64,000 nt of DNA from RGIG8748 sp045544515 (GTDB taxonomy: Bacteria; Bacillota; Clostridia; UMGS1810): positions 179,714-243,713 of the forward strand of contig JAZPZD010000002.1 of the NCBI GenBank assembly GCA_045544515.1. Reading direction: 5' to 3'. A program made the position numbers and the translations under genes. How positions within the stretch are numbered: the stretch's first letter is position 1; each line of letters starts with the position of its first letter. Under the pieces are notes generated by a model. It was not told where the DNA came from. It did not search any database and worked only from the letters and a program-made list of their open reading frames with translations. Of the stretch, positions 1 to 7,925 are shown in pieces.

Positions 1-22
1 TTTTTTCTCTGGCGAGAAAAAA
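1..22 (-). terminator. Hairpin downstream of the S41 protease gene
   Basis: A perfect 9-bp stem (1-9 with 14-22, loop of 4) lies about 20 bases past the stop of the S41 protease gene. The stem is almost all A/T with only two G-C pairs, and the window ends here, so any trailing U-tract cannot be judged. Confidence 0.35.
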
Positions 23-40
23 GTTGTTGTTTTTCGACAA

Positions 41-1246
41 TTATTTCTGCAATTCCTCAATCGCTCTTTTTAGCTGTATATCCTCATCCAATTCATAAAG
101 ACCGAGGTTTTTGTCAAGCTCCATCTTTACCTCTATGTCGGGTTTTATGCCCTTTTTGTCCAGACATTTTCCGCTGGGGGTGTAGTATTTCGATGTGGTG
201 ATTTTAACTGCACTGTTGTCATCAAGTTCAAATATAGACTGTACCACACCCTTGCCGTAGGTTTTTTCGCCTATTATGGTTGCCTTTTTGTGGTCTTTCA
301 GTGCACCTGCCAATACCTCCGATGCACTTGCACTCATGCCGTTTACCAAAACGCACATAGGCATATCGACCTCGCCCTTGTTGGACATATATTCGTTTTC
401 GGGGCCGTTTTTGCCCTTTATGGTCAGTATTTTGCCCTCGGGCAACAGCAGGTCTGCAATCTCTACCACGCTTGTAAGCATACCGCCGGGGTTGTTTCGC
501 AAGTCTATGATGAGCGACTTTGCCCCTTGGGATTTCAGCCTGTTTAGTTCCAGCTCAAACGCCTTGGCACTCTCGGTGGCAAACTGTGTCAGCTTGATGT
601 AGCCAATGCTACCCTCCAGTATCTCTCCTCGTACCATTTGAGCCTCGACCTTTTCTCTTACAACCTTGGTATCAAAGGTGGCGGTATCTCTTTTTACAGT
701 AAGGGTCATTTCGTCGCTTTCGCCGTATTTGCCGACTCCCCTCATCATATTTATAGCTTGGGAGTAGTTGTCACCGTTTATGTCTATGCCGTTTACCTTT
801 ATTAATTTGTCGCCGCCCTTTATGCCGCCCTTTTGTGCAGGGGAGCCATCGTACGCAGTGATTACTGTAATCAGATTATCCTCGGTCACGGTAACCTCCA
901 CGCCTATACCTTTGTAGTTTCCGCTTATATCAGCGTTTAGCTCTTCGTACTCTGCGGGAGTGTAATACTCTGTATATTCATCGCCAAGTGCGGCAACATA
1001 CGCCCTTGCGGCTTTTGTTTCCAAGGCTTTTTTGTCGGGGTCTGTTATAAAGTAATTGTCTATGATGTTATCTATCTCTCTCATTTTCTTGTTAAAGTCA
1101 GTAGTTGCCGAAGGTGTAATGAGAGATGCCGTGTTAGACAGTGCGTTGGAAAACATCGGCACAAACATATATGCACCCAGATACAGTGCACTGGTAACCA
1201 CAAAGGTTACAAAGATTATCACAGGCGGTTTACTCAATTTGTTCAT
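41..1246 (-). CDS. S41 family carboxy-terminal processing protease (CtpB-like)
   Basis: Membrane-anchored serine protease of 401 residues. One N-terminal transmembrane segment (about 9-30) is followed by a PDZ domain (about 100-185, with the GIGVE and GGDKL motifs) and the S41 catalytic domain. The serine lies in NGMSASASE (about 305) and the lysine in GEKTYGKG (about 328), the usual Ser-Lys dyad. A longer reading frame starts 12 codons upstream, but the ATG at 1246 has AAAGGA about 8 bases before it and begins a normal signal-anchor. It is the last gene of ftsE-ftsX-M23-S41. In B. subtilis the neighbour of ftsEX is ctpB, which cleaves SpoIVFA during sporulation; the position supports that role, but a general CtpA-type function is possible. 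Confidence 0.9.
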   Translation of the reverse strand: MNKLSKPPVIIFVTFVVTSALYLGAYMFVPMFSNALSNTASLITPSATTDFNKKMREIDNIIDNYFITDPDKKALETKAARAYVAALGDEYTEYYTPAEYEELNADISGNYKGIGVEVTVTEDNLITVITAYDGSPAQKGGIKGGDKLIKVNGIDINGDNYSQAINMMRGVGKYGESDEMTLTVKRDTATFDTKVVREKVEAQMVRGEILEGSIGYIKLTQFATESAKAFELELNRLKSQGAKSLIIDLRNNPGGMLTSVVEIADLLLPEGKILTIKGKNGPENEYMSNKGEVDMPMCVLVNGMSASASEVLAGALKDHKKATIIGEKTYGKGVVQSIFELDDNSAVKITTSKYYTPSGKCLDKKGIKPDIEVKMELDKNLGLYELDEDIQLKRAIEELQK

Positions 1247-1273
1247 AACAATCAATCCTTTTTTAAAGTCTGT

Positions 1274-1297
1274 CGGGAGCAACCAAGGTTGCTCCCG
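1274..1297 (-). terminator. Hairpin between the M23 and S41 genes
   Basis: An 11-bp GC-rich perfect stem (1274-1284 with 1287-1297) separated by only two bases, so the real loop must be larger. There is no clear U-tract on the minus strand before the S41 ribosome binding site. It could be a weak terminator that lowers S41 expression, or an mRNA-stabilising structure. Confidence 0.5.
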
Positions 1298-1325
1298 AAT
1301 GTGTTTAGTATCAGTATATTAAAAA

Positions 1326-2486
1326 TCAGTTCATATATGCCATAGGATTAGTGTGTGCACCGTTTACAAGCACCTCAAAATGAAGATGCGGTCCGGTAGA
1401 AAGTCCGGTAGAGCCTATCTTGGCGATAACCTGACCTTTCTTTACGCTCTGACCTGCAGAAACATTTAACGCACTGCAGTGAGCATAGAGTGTGGTAATA
1501 CCGCTTCCGTGATTTATTACGACATAGTTGCCGTAACCGCCGGTATTCCAGCCTGCAACGAGCACCACGCCGTCTGCTGCAGCATAGATATTGGTTCCGT
1601 GTGCGGCACCGACATCAATACCTGCGTGTGTTCTTACCTTGCCTGTAACAGGATGGGTTCTGGTGCCGTAGGGCGATGTGATATATGTCGAGTCGCACGG
1701 CCACTTGAACTTACCTCCGGAATACGCACCCACAGAGGTCGAGCCCTGTGTAAGTCTGCGGATTTCTTCTCTTGCTGCAGCCTCGGCAGCTTCCTGTGCG
1801 GCGAGGGCCTTTTCGAATGCTTTGATATCTGCGGTAAGAGAATCTATAATCTGCTGGCTCTGTGCCTGCTTGGTTCTGAGAGTTGCCATCTGCGAGTCGG
1901 CATTTGCCTTTAGACCTTTGAGGCGGTTGTTTTCTACCTCGAGCTCTTTTTTGATATCTTCGACTTCTTTGGCATATGCCTCAAGCTCCTTTAGCTTGTT
2001 GTTGTCAAACTCTGCTATCTGCTTAACAAGTGCAAGCCTTGTAAGAAAATCCGCAAAAGAGTCGGAATTGATGATGATTTCCAGGTAGGAAACCGAGCCC
2101 TTTTCCAAAAGGAGTCTGGCTCTTTCGCAGTATGATTCGTACTGCTTGTCGCATTCAAGCTGTGCGGCGTCAAGCTCTGCCTGTTTTTCGTTTACTTTGG
2201 CATTGGATGCTGCTATGTCAGCATTTATTACATCTATATTTGCCTGCAAAGATGCGACCTCCTGGTCTATGACATGCTTTTCCGAAAGCGATGCCTTTTT
2301 CTTTGCGTTGGCACTGTTTATCTGTCCCTGAATTTCGCCCTGCTTCTTTATTGCCTGGTCAATCTTTTGCTGTGCGGTCTGTGCGTTGGCATTGATAACG
2401 GGAACTGCCGCCATAATGCTTACAGACAAAAACGCAACAAGGGCGATAACTGCCATTATTCTAATAAAAACTTTGTTGTTTCGCAT
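1326..2486 (-). CDS. Secreted coiled-coil M23 (LytM) peptidase
   Basis: Predicted secreted peptidoglycan endopeptidase or amidase activator of 386 residues. A signal peptide (about 1-35) is followed by a long coiled coil (about 36-245, rich in A, E, K and Q) and a C-terminal LytM domain with HAGID and GPHLHFEV, which supply the zinc-binding His and Asp. The architecture matches EnvC/PcsB/CwlO-type hydrolases, whose coiled coil docks on FtsX. It lies 34 bases after ftsX on the same strand, so control by FtsEX is the obvious inference. The start at 2486 is preceded by AAAGGAGG; an in-frame ATG six codons earlier overlaps that site and is unlikely. Confidence 0.9.
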   Translation of the reverse strand: MRNNKVFIRIMAVIALVAFLSVSIMAAVPVINANAQTAQQKIDQAIKKQGEIQGQINSANAKKKASLSEKHVIDQEVASLQANIDVINADIAASNAKVNEKQAELDAAQLECDKQYESYCERARLLLEKGSVSYLEIIINSDSFADFLTRLALVKQIAEFDNNKLKELEAYAKEVEDIKKELEVENNRLKGLKANADSQMATLRTKQAQSQQIIDSLTADIKAFEKALAAQEAAEAAAREEIRRLTQGSTSVGAYSGGKFKWPCDSTYITSPYGTRTHPVTGKVRTHAGIDVGAAHGTNIYAAADGVVLVAGWNTGGYGNYVVINHGSGITTLYAHCSALNVSAGQSVKKGQVIAKIGSTGLSTGPHLHFEVLVNGAHTNPMAYMN

Positions 2487-2520
2487 ATTAACCTCCTTTT
2501 GCAAGTCAAAATATTTGGCT

Positions 2521-3420
2521 TTAAACCTTGAGGTATTTTCTTATGGAAAATGCACTTCCGAGTGCTCCTATTACCGCACCGAGTGCCGCATAAGAAATTG
2601 CAAATACTGCCCACATATCCGCAAAAGACAAAAGATGCAAAAACTTGATGATGGACTTTTCGTTGGAGAGTGCATTGTAGAGTGCATTGTAGGCAAATTG
2701 GGTGACAAAAAATGCAATAGTTGCGGCAACAAGACCTACAACTATCCCCTCTATTACAAAGGGCCATCTTATATAGGCATCTGTTGCACCCACATATTTC
2801 ATTATGTTGATTTCTTTTCTTCTGTTGTGGAGCGTGAGCTTAACGGTGTTGGATATGATAAATATGCTAATTAGCATAAACACGAGGATTATCCAGAACG
2901 ATACATTTTTTACACCGTTTCTGAAGGTGTTTATTACAGAAACAACATCCTCGCCGTTTTCTACACTGCTTACACCGTCTATCTCTCTTAAAAGCGCGGT
3001 TATCTTGCCGGTGTTTTCTATATCGTCTACCGTTACATTGTATGCATCGTGCATAAGGTCATCGGGAAGTCCCGAAAAAGCCGTAAGCTCCTCCTTGGAC
3101 ATACCCTCTTTTATTTCTTTGAACTTTTCCACACCGTTTTCAAAGGTTACTTCCTTGGTGTATTTGATTTTTTTGATATTAGCCAAAATCTCTTCGGCTT
3201 TGCCCTGCTCCTTTGCCTCTTTTGATATATATACCTTTACCTGACAGGATTCGGCAATGTCGTCGCTCATGCTGTTTACATTAAGCGTTACCGAAAGGAA
3301 AATTCCAAGCATTATAAGGCACGAGGTTACCACCACAAGCGATGCCACAGTCATAAGACCGTTTTTAAACATACCCGAAAAGGCCTCGGCAATGAATCTT
3401 CTTAAACTTCTAATCCACAT
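2521..3420 (-). CDS. ftsX: Cell division ABC transporter permease FtsX
   Basis: Polytopic membrane protein of 299 residues. It has the FtsX layout: a cytoplasmic N-terminus, one transmembrane helix (about 20-45), an extracellular loop of about 120 residues, then three helices in the C-terminal half. With FtsE it passes conformational signals to cell-wall hydrolases outside the cell; the next gene encodes such a hydrolase. The ATG at 3420 lies inside the end of ftsE (11-base overlap), which implies translational coupling. An upstream GTG at 3432 is too close to the AAAAGG site to be preferred. Confidence 0.93.
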   Translation of the reverse strand: MWIRSLRRFIAEAFSGMFKNGLMTVASLVVVTSCLIMLGIFLSVTLNVNSMSDDIAESCQVKVYISKEAKEQGKAEEILANIKKIKYTKEVTFENGVEKFKEIKEGMSKEELTAFSGLPDDLMHDAYNVTVDDIENTGKITALLREIDGVSSVENGEDVVSVINTFRNGVKNVSFWIILVFMLISIFIISNTVKLTLHNRRKEINIMKYVGATDAYIRWPFVIEGIVVGLVAATIAFFVTQFAYNALYNALSNEKSIIKFLHLLSFADMWAVFAISYAALGAVIGALGSAFSIRKYLKV

Positions 3421-4096
3421 TTGCGTAACCACCCTTTTCTTCGTCTCTTGTAATGGAGCCCTTTTCTACAACGATAACTCGCTTTTGCATTCTGTTTACT
3501 ATGTTTTCTGCGTGGGTTGCCATTACAATGGTAGTTCCTCTGCGGTTGATATCCTCGAGGATTTGCATAATTTCGGTAGCGGTTTCGGGGTCCAGGTTAC
3601 CTGTGGGCTCGTCCGCAATGAGAACAACGGGGTTGTTTACTATTGCACGGGCAATGGCAACTCTCTGCTGTTCGCCGCCGGATAACTGCTTGGGATACAT
3701 CTTGGCTTTGTGGTTTAGTCCTACCATAGAAAGCACTGCGGGGACATTCTTTCGGATTTCCTTACGCGATGCTCCTATTATCTCCATAGCATATGCCACA
3801 TTTTCCTGTACGGTTTTGTTGGGCAGAAGTCTGTAATCCTGAAAGACTACGCCTATGGTTCTTCTGTAATAGGGGACTTCTTTTCTTCTTAAATCGCAGA
3901 CATCTATGCCGTTTATAAGTATAGAGCCGCTCGTTGCGTCCTCTTCTTTCATAATGAGTTTAATGATAGTGGATTTTCCTGCGGCACTGCTGCCCACGAG
4001 AAAGACGAATTCGCCCTTGTCTATACTAAATGATATGTCATTTAATGCAGGAAACCCATTGTCATAGGTTTTAGAAACATTTTCAAACTGTATCAA
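3410..4096 (-). CDS. ftsE: Cell division ABC transporter ATP-binding protein FtsE
   Basis: ATPase of 228 residues. Walker A is GSSAAGKS (35-42), with Q86 as Q-loop, the LSGGEQ signature at 138-143, Walker B VVLIADEP at 157-164, and a switch histidine near 196. The Walker A has Ala where most FtsE proteins have Gly (GxSGAGKS), which should be tolerated. The start codon is TTG at 4096 after a strong AGGAGG site. It begins the ftsE-ftsX-M23-S41 cluster; the upstream PucR-type gene ends 52 bases before it. Confidence 0.95.
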   Translation of the reverse strand: MIQFENVSKTYDNGFPALNDISFSIDKGEFVFLVGSSAAGKSTIIKLIMKEEDATSGSILINGIDVCDLRRKEVPYYRRTIGVVFQDYRLLPNKTVQENVAYAMEIIGASRKEIRKNVPAVLSMVGLNHKAKMYPKQLSGGEQQRVAIARAIVNNPVVLIADEPTGNLDPETATEIMQILEDINRRGTTIVMATHAENIVNRMQKRVIVVEKGSITRDEEKGGYANVD

Positions 4097-4148
4097 AACT
4101 TTTCCTCCTAATCGGACAAAAATATGTCCTTTTTTCGTCGGGGGTTAA

Positions 4149-5234
4149 TCAGAGCTTCATGGTATTGGACCTTAAATATTTATTTACCATCATAGCAACC
4201 TTGAATATTATCGCCTGGTCGAATACCCTGAGATCAAGCCCTGTGATTTTCTGTATTTTGTCAAGTCTGTATACAAGAGTATTTCTGTGTACATAGAGCT
4301 GTCTTGATGTTTCGGAAACATTTAAGTTATTTTCAAAGAACTTTTGTATAGTAAAGATTATCTCCTGGTCGAGATCGTCTATTGAGCCTTTTTTGAACAC
4401 TTCGGTAAGGAAAAGCTCACAGAGCGTTGTAGGCAGCTGATAGATAAGTCTGCCTATGCCCAGATCCTCGTAGCTTAAGATAAACTTTTCGTCATCAAAG
4501 ACCTTGCCCACTTCCAGCGCAACGCGTGCCTCTTTGTAGGAACGGGCAATCTCCTTTACATTGTTTATAACAGTACCGATACCGATTACTGCCTTTGCCA
4601 TAACCTCTGTGCTTATGTTGTCGCAGATGCCCTTGGCAATGGTCTGCAGCTCTGCAAAAGAAGAGTCTCCGTCTAATTCCTTTACAAGAGCGATGTTGTT
4701 TTCGTCGATGCTAACGATAAAGTCGGACTGCTTGTTGGGGAACATTCCCTCAATAAGCTCCAACACAGAAAAGTCGGAAACCTTTTCGGTCTGTATAAGA
4801 AATACAACCCTCTTGGAATCAATCGGAATATGGAGGTCCGCCGCCTTTGCAAGAATATCGCCGGGCAGGATGTTGTCCAAAAGGAAGTTCTTGATAAAGT
4901 TGAGCTTGTCGTGCTTGTCATCATAGAGAGTCTTTACCGACGAAAAGCTAACCTGCAAAATATCCGAATAGTTGCGGGCAAGAGTGTCGTCACCTTTGAC
5001 AAAAATGATGTATTCAATCTTTCCCATAGTTACAATCGGCTTGTATGTAAAACCGTTGTAGGTAAATGTATCTGTGTTGTCTGCGGTAAAGCTCAGTACA
5101 CACTCTAAATCGTTGTTGCTTATGCATGCGTCGTTTGAGGATATAACAAAGCCATTGTCGGTGATTAATCCCAAATCTCTGTTCATAACCTCTTTCATCT
5201 GGTGAGTCATTTGTTGAAAAAGTCTTACATTCAT
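4149..5234 (-). CDS. PucR/CdaR-type transcriptional regulator
   Basis: Predicted DNA-binding regulator of 361 residues. The C-terminal part (about 295-350) is the helix-turn-helix of the PucR family (HTH_30), recognisable by VSETSRQLYVHRNTLVYRL followed by KITGLDLR. The preceding middle region resembles the GGDEF-like segment of these proteins, and the N-terminal third has no sensor I can name. It is transcribed toward ftsEX with a 52-base gap, so co-transcription is possible. Related regulators respond to small metabolites; the ligand cannot be read from sequence. The start at 5234 has GAGGTGA before it. Confidence 0.8.
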   Translation of the reverse strand: MNVRLFQQMTHQMKEVMNRDLGLITDNGFVISSNDACISNNDLECVLSFTADNTDTFTYNGFTYKPIVTMGKIEYIIFVKGDDTLARNYSDILQVSFSSVKTLYDDKHDKLNFIKNFLLDNILPGDILAKAADLHIPIDSKRVVFLIQTEKVSDFSVLELIEGMFPNKQSDFIVSIDENNIALVKELDGDSSFAELQTIAKGICDNISTEVMAKAVIGIGTVINNVKEIARSYKEARVALEVGKVFDDEKFILSYEDLGIGRLIYQLPTTLCELFLTEVFKKGSIDDLDQEIIFTIQKFFENNLNVSETSRQLYVHRNTLVYRLDKIQKITGLDLRVFDQAIIFKVAMMVNKYLRSNTMKL

Positions 5235-5472
5235 CTAATTCACCTCATAATATACTATAAGTTTACCTATATGATATACTTTTTTGAGCTTTTTTGCAAC
5301 AAAATGCACAAAAATTTAACTTATTATGTGCATATCTTATAAAAAAGGCGGTTTTGACACCTGTTTTTTGTACAAAATCACCTCTTCCAAAAACTCTTCG
5401 TAAAACAAGTGTAATATTATAAAAATGAGACAAGTATAATTTAATATAATGTACGAAAGGGGCTAGATAAAT

Positions 5473-5733
5473 TTGTCTTTTGTTTCGATAGTAGGATACA
5501 TATTGGGTTCTCTTGTGGTTTTTGTAATTGCAGGAATTTGCCTCAAACCCATAAAGACGGTTGTAAGGCTTTTGCTAAACTGCATTTTGGGCGGTGTTTT
5601 GCTTTTGATTATCAACGCCGTTGGGACAAGGTTTGGAATAAATATAGGAATAAACCCGCTGACGAGTATCTGCGTGGGGCTTTTGGGCGTGCCGGGGGTT
5701 ATAGGTCTTCTTGTTTTGCAGATATTTTTTTGA
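5473..5733 (+). CDS. bofA: Pro-sigma-K processing inhibitor BofA
   Basis: Small membrane protein of 86 residues with two hydrophobic segments (about 3-28 and 33-53) and the conserved C-terminal region around GINPLTSICVGLLGVPG, typical of BofA. In B. subtilis BofA and SpoIVFA hold the intramembrane protease SpoIVFB inactive in the outer forespore membrane. The start is TTG at 5473 after AAAGGGG. It is a lone plus-strand gene between minus-strand genes. Genes for SpoIVFA, SpoIVFB and SpoIVB occur later in the window, which supports the assignment. Confidence 0.85.
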   Translation: MSFVSIVGYILGSLVVFVIAGICLKPIKTVVRLLLNCILGGVLLLIINAVGTRFGINIGINPLTSICVGLLGVPGVIGLLVLQIFF

Positions 5734-5772
5734 AATGAAGATGAAAGCTTTGGATTGCCTGCGAAAAAACAA

Positions 5773-5802
5773 AAAGCAGTTACCGCAAAGGGTAACTGCT
5801 TT
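5773..5802 (-). terminator. Terminator of the rpsF-ssb-rpsR operon
   Basis: A perfect 12-bp stem (5773-5784 with 5791-5802, loop of 6) just past the rpsR stop, followed on the minus strand by a T-rich run (5763-5772). A convincing intrinsic terminator. Confidence 0.85.
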
Positions 5803-5808
5803 GTATTC

Positions 5809-6045
5809 TCAGTCTGCTGTATAGGGCAGAAGTGCAATGTGTCTTGCTCTCTTGATAGCTATTGTAAGCTGTCTCTGATGTTTAGCACAGTTGCCGCTGA
5901 TTCTTCTGGGGAGAATCTTTGCTCTTTCGGATACATATCTTCTGAGCTTGGCAATGTCCTTGTAATCGATTTCAGCTACTTTATCTACACAAAAAGCACA
6001 AACTTTCTTCTTGGGCTTTCTGCGGAATGCTCTTTCTTCAGCCAT
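5809..6045 (-). CDS. rpsR: 30S ribosomal protein bS18
   Basis: Complete 78-residue bS18. The basic N-terminus, KKVCAFC, the DIAKLRRYVSE segment and RRISGNCAKHQRQL are the family hallmarks. bS18 pairs with bS6 on the platform of the small subunit. It is the third gene of rpsF-ssb-rpsR, a nearly universal order, and is followed by a strong terminator. Confidence 0.97.
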   Translation of the reverse strand: MAEERAFRRKPKKKVCAFCVDKVAEIDYKDIAKLRRYVSERAKILPRRISGNCAKHQRQLTIAIKRARHIALLPYTAD

Positions 6046-6078
6046 TTTTTAAACCTCCTTTAATACTACTTGTCTTTT

Positions 6079-6504
6079 TTAGAACGGCAGGTCATCATCT
6101 GCAGGAGAAGGAATAAATCCGTCCTCTGCACCAAAAGATGCCGTATTGGAGCTTGTGTTTACGGACTCTGCTGCACCGTTGTCGCCCTGGGGTCTGCTTT
6201 CTACAAAGTCAACCTCGTCTACAACGACCTCAGTTACATAAACCTTCTGTCCGTCTCTGTCGTAGTTTCTGGTCTGGATGCTTCCAACAATACCTATCAT
6301 ACGACCTTTTGCAAAGTATTTTGCTATAAGCTCCGCTTGCTGACGCCATGCAACGCAGTTGATAAAGTCTGCGTCATAGTTACCCTCAGCATTTCTAAAG
6401 CGTCTGTTAATAGCAATAGAAAAGCTGCAAACGCTTACACCGTTTCCGGTAGTTCTAAGCTCGGGGTCCCTTGTCAATCTGCCAACCAAAATTGCTTTGT
6501 TCAT
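6079..6504 (-). CDS. ssb: Single-stranded DNA-binding protein
   Basis: SSB of 141 residues. The OB fold occupies about 1-105 (begins MNKAILVGRLTRDPELR, with the NCVAWRQQAE segment). A flexible Gly/Asn/Ser-rich linker follows, then the acidic tip ending DDDLPF, which recruits replication and repair partners. A frame with a GTG three codons earlier exists, but the ATG at 6504 has a GGTGA site at correct spacing. Genes for bS6 and bS18 flank it. Confidence 0.97.
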   Translation of the reverse strand: MNKAILVGRLTRDPELRTTGNGVSVCSFSIAINRRFRNAEGNYDADFINCVAWRQQAELIAKYFAKGRMIGIVGSIQTRNYDRDGQKVYVTEVVVDEVDFVESRPQGDNGAAESVNTSSNTASFGAEDGFIPSPADDDLPF

Positions 6505-6522
6505 AAATTTCACCGGCCTTTA

Positions 6523-6813
6523 CTATTTTCTTACAACTATAGTTCTCAAGATACCGTCTGTGATGTTGTATACTCTTTCGAGTTCTGCAATGAATTCAGC
6601 CTGACTTTCGAAATTAACCAAAACATAGTATCCCTCTGTTTTGTAATCGATAGGATATGCTAATCTTCTCTTGCCCCAAACATCAACAGATTCTACTGTT
6701 GCGTTTGCCTCAATAAGAGCTTTGAACTTTTCAACTGTGGCATTGATCTGGTCTTCAGCTAAAGACGCGTCAATAACAAAGATGGTTTCGTACTTGTTCT
6801 TAACATTTTCCAT
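6523..6813 (-). CDS. rpsF: 30S ribosomal protein bS6
   Basis: Complete 96-residue bS6, recognised from KYETIFVID, the WGKRRLAYPI segment and GYYVLVNF. The ATG at 6813 follows AAAAGGAGGTGAA; a frame extending about 100 codons further upstream runs through the promoter and is not translated. First gene of rpsF-ssb-rpsR, driven by a consensus promoter at 6899-6927. Confidence 0.97.
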   Translation of the reverse strand: MENVKNKYETIFVIDASLAEDQINATVEKFKALIEANATVESVDVWGKRRLAYPIDYKTEGYYVLVNFESQAEFIAELERVYNITDGILRTIVVRK

Positions 6814-6833
6814 TCGTTTCACCTCCTTTTGGA

Positions 6834-6862
6834 CTTTGGCCCCGCAAAAGCGGAGCAAGGAA
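6834..6862 (-). promoter_or_regulatory. Possible bS6:bS18-binding leader hairpin
   Basis: The 5' leader of rpsF contains a GC-rich hairpin with CCGC-TTTT-GCGG at its core, about 30 bases before the start codon. Leaders of rpsF operons in many bacteria carry a structure with an exposed CCG that binds the bS6:bS18 complex for feedback control. The position and CCG content fit, but I have not matched the full consensus fold. Confidence 0.35.
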
Positions 6863-6898
6863 AAGCACACATATGCGTACACATATGCATACTCAAGT

Positions 6899-6927
6899 AT
6901 TATATAACATAAAATGGTATTTGTCAA
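6899..6927 (-). promoter_or_regulatory. Consensus sigma-A promoter of rpsF-ssb-rpsR
   Basis: Read on the minus strand: TTGACA (6922-6927), a 17-base spacer and TATAAT (6899-6904). Both hexamers match consensus exactly, as expected for a ribosomal protein operon. Confidence 0.9.
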
Positions 6928-6952
6928 ACACTTTTTCAAAAATAATTTGTTC

Positions 6953-6981
6953 TTTACAAAGTGATTTTTTTGTGTTATACT
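6953..6981 (+). promoter_or_regulatory. Sigma-A promoter of the aldo/keto reductase gene
   Basis: TTTACA (6953-6958), a 17-base spacer and TATACT (6976-6981), 45 bases before the start codon. It is divergent from the rpsF promoter, with about 25 bases between the two -35 elements. Confidence 0.75.
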
Positions 6982-7025
6982 TTCGCTTGAATGTTGAGCC
7001 AAAGGGCACAGACAGGAGTTTGAGT

Positions 7026-7901
7026 ATGAATTACATTGATTTTTGCGGCGAAAAGCTGTCGCAGATTGTTCTGGGAACAGACGGGTTTTCCGAGAGGATA
7101 GACAGGCAAACCGCATTTGACCTTATGGACCTATATATTGCATCGGGCGGAAATGTCCTGGACACCGCCAGGATTTACTGCGGTGGCGAAACCGAAAAGC
7201 TTATAGGTGAATATATCAGAAAAAACGCATTGGCAGAAAAGATATTTGTTATGACAAAGTGTTCTTTTCCCGATGGGGAATCGTCACGCCTTTCGCCAAA
7301 AGATATAGAACAAGACATAGATAACAGTCTTGCAGCTTTGGGTGTAGATGTAATAGATATGGTCTTTCTGCACAGAGATGACGAAAGAAAGAGCGTACAG
7401 CCGATTACCGATACCCTGAATTCAATGGTGCAAAAGGGCAAAATCCGTTATTTTGGTGCGTCAAACTGGACATATGACAGGATAGACAGTGCCAACCGAT
7501 ATGCGTACGAAAGCGGTCTTGACGGATTTTGTGCCTCGCAGATACTCTACAACCTGGCAACGCCTGCAAAGGTGTGGGATGACACATTAGTTTCTATGAC
7601 AGAAACCGAAAAGAAAAATTACGAAGAAAACGACCTGCCCGTATTTGCGTATTGTGCACAGGCAAAGGGCTTTTTTGAAAAATACTGCAGCGGCATCCTC
7701 TCGCAAAAAGCAAAGGAAAGGTACCTTTGCAAAGAGAGTGTGGCAACATATGCCAAAATCAAGCAAAGAGCCGACCAAACAGGCGAAAGCATATCGCATA
7801 CGGCACTAAAAATGCTTGCAGAGCAAAGCTCGTTTGATGTGTTTCCGATAATTTCGGCATCCAATGTCAACCAACTAAAAGACAGTCTTAACATAAAATA
7901 G
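7026..7901 (+). CDS. Aldo/keto reductase
   Basis: NAD(P)H-dependent oxidoreductase of 291 residues with the (beta/alpha)8 fold. The catalytic residues are visible: Asp and Tyr in VLDTARIYCGG, Lys in VMTKC and His in FLHRDDE. The start at 7026 has AGGAG seven bases upstream; a much longer frame reaching back across the promoter is not real. Substrate unknown. It stands alone between two promoters and converges on trmFO, sharing the terminator hairpin at 7900-7925, which begins inside its TAG stop. Confidence 0.88.
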   Translation: MNYIDFCGEKLSQIVLGTDGFSERIDRQTAFDLMDLYIASGGNVLDTARIYCGGETEKLIGEYIRKNALAEKIFVMTKCSFPDGESSRLSPKDIEQDIDNSLAALGVDVIDMVFLHRDDERKSVQPITDTLNSMVQKGKIRYFGASNWTYDRIDSANRYAYESGLDGFCASQILYNLATPAKVWDDTLVSMTETEKKNYEENDLPVFAYCAQAKGFFEKYCSGILSQKAKERYLCKESVATYAKIKQRADQTGESISHTALKMLAEQSSFDVFPIISASNVNQLKDSLNIK

Positions 7902-7925
7902 GAGAAGGCACTTATGCCTTCTCCT
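7900..7925. terminator. Shared terminator containing both stop codons
   Basis: A perfect 11-bp stem (7900-7910 with 7915-7925, loop CTTA). The stop of the plus-strand reductase (7899-7901) and of minus-strand trmFO (7912-7914) both fall in the hairpin. T-rich sequence follows on each strand. Confidence 0.8.
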
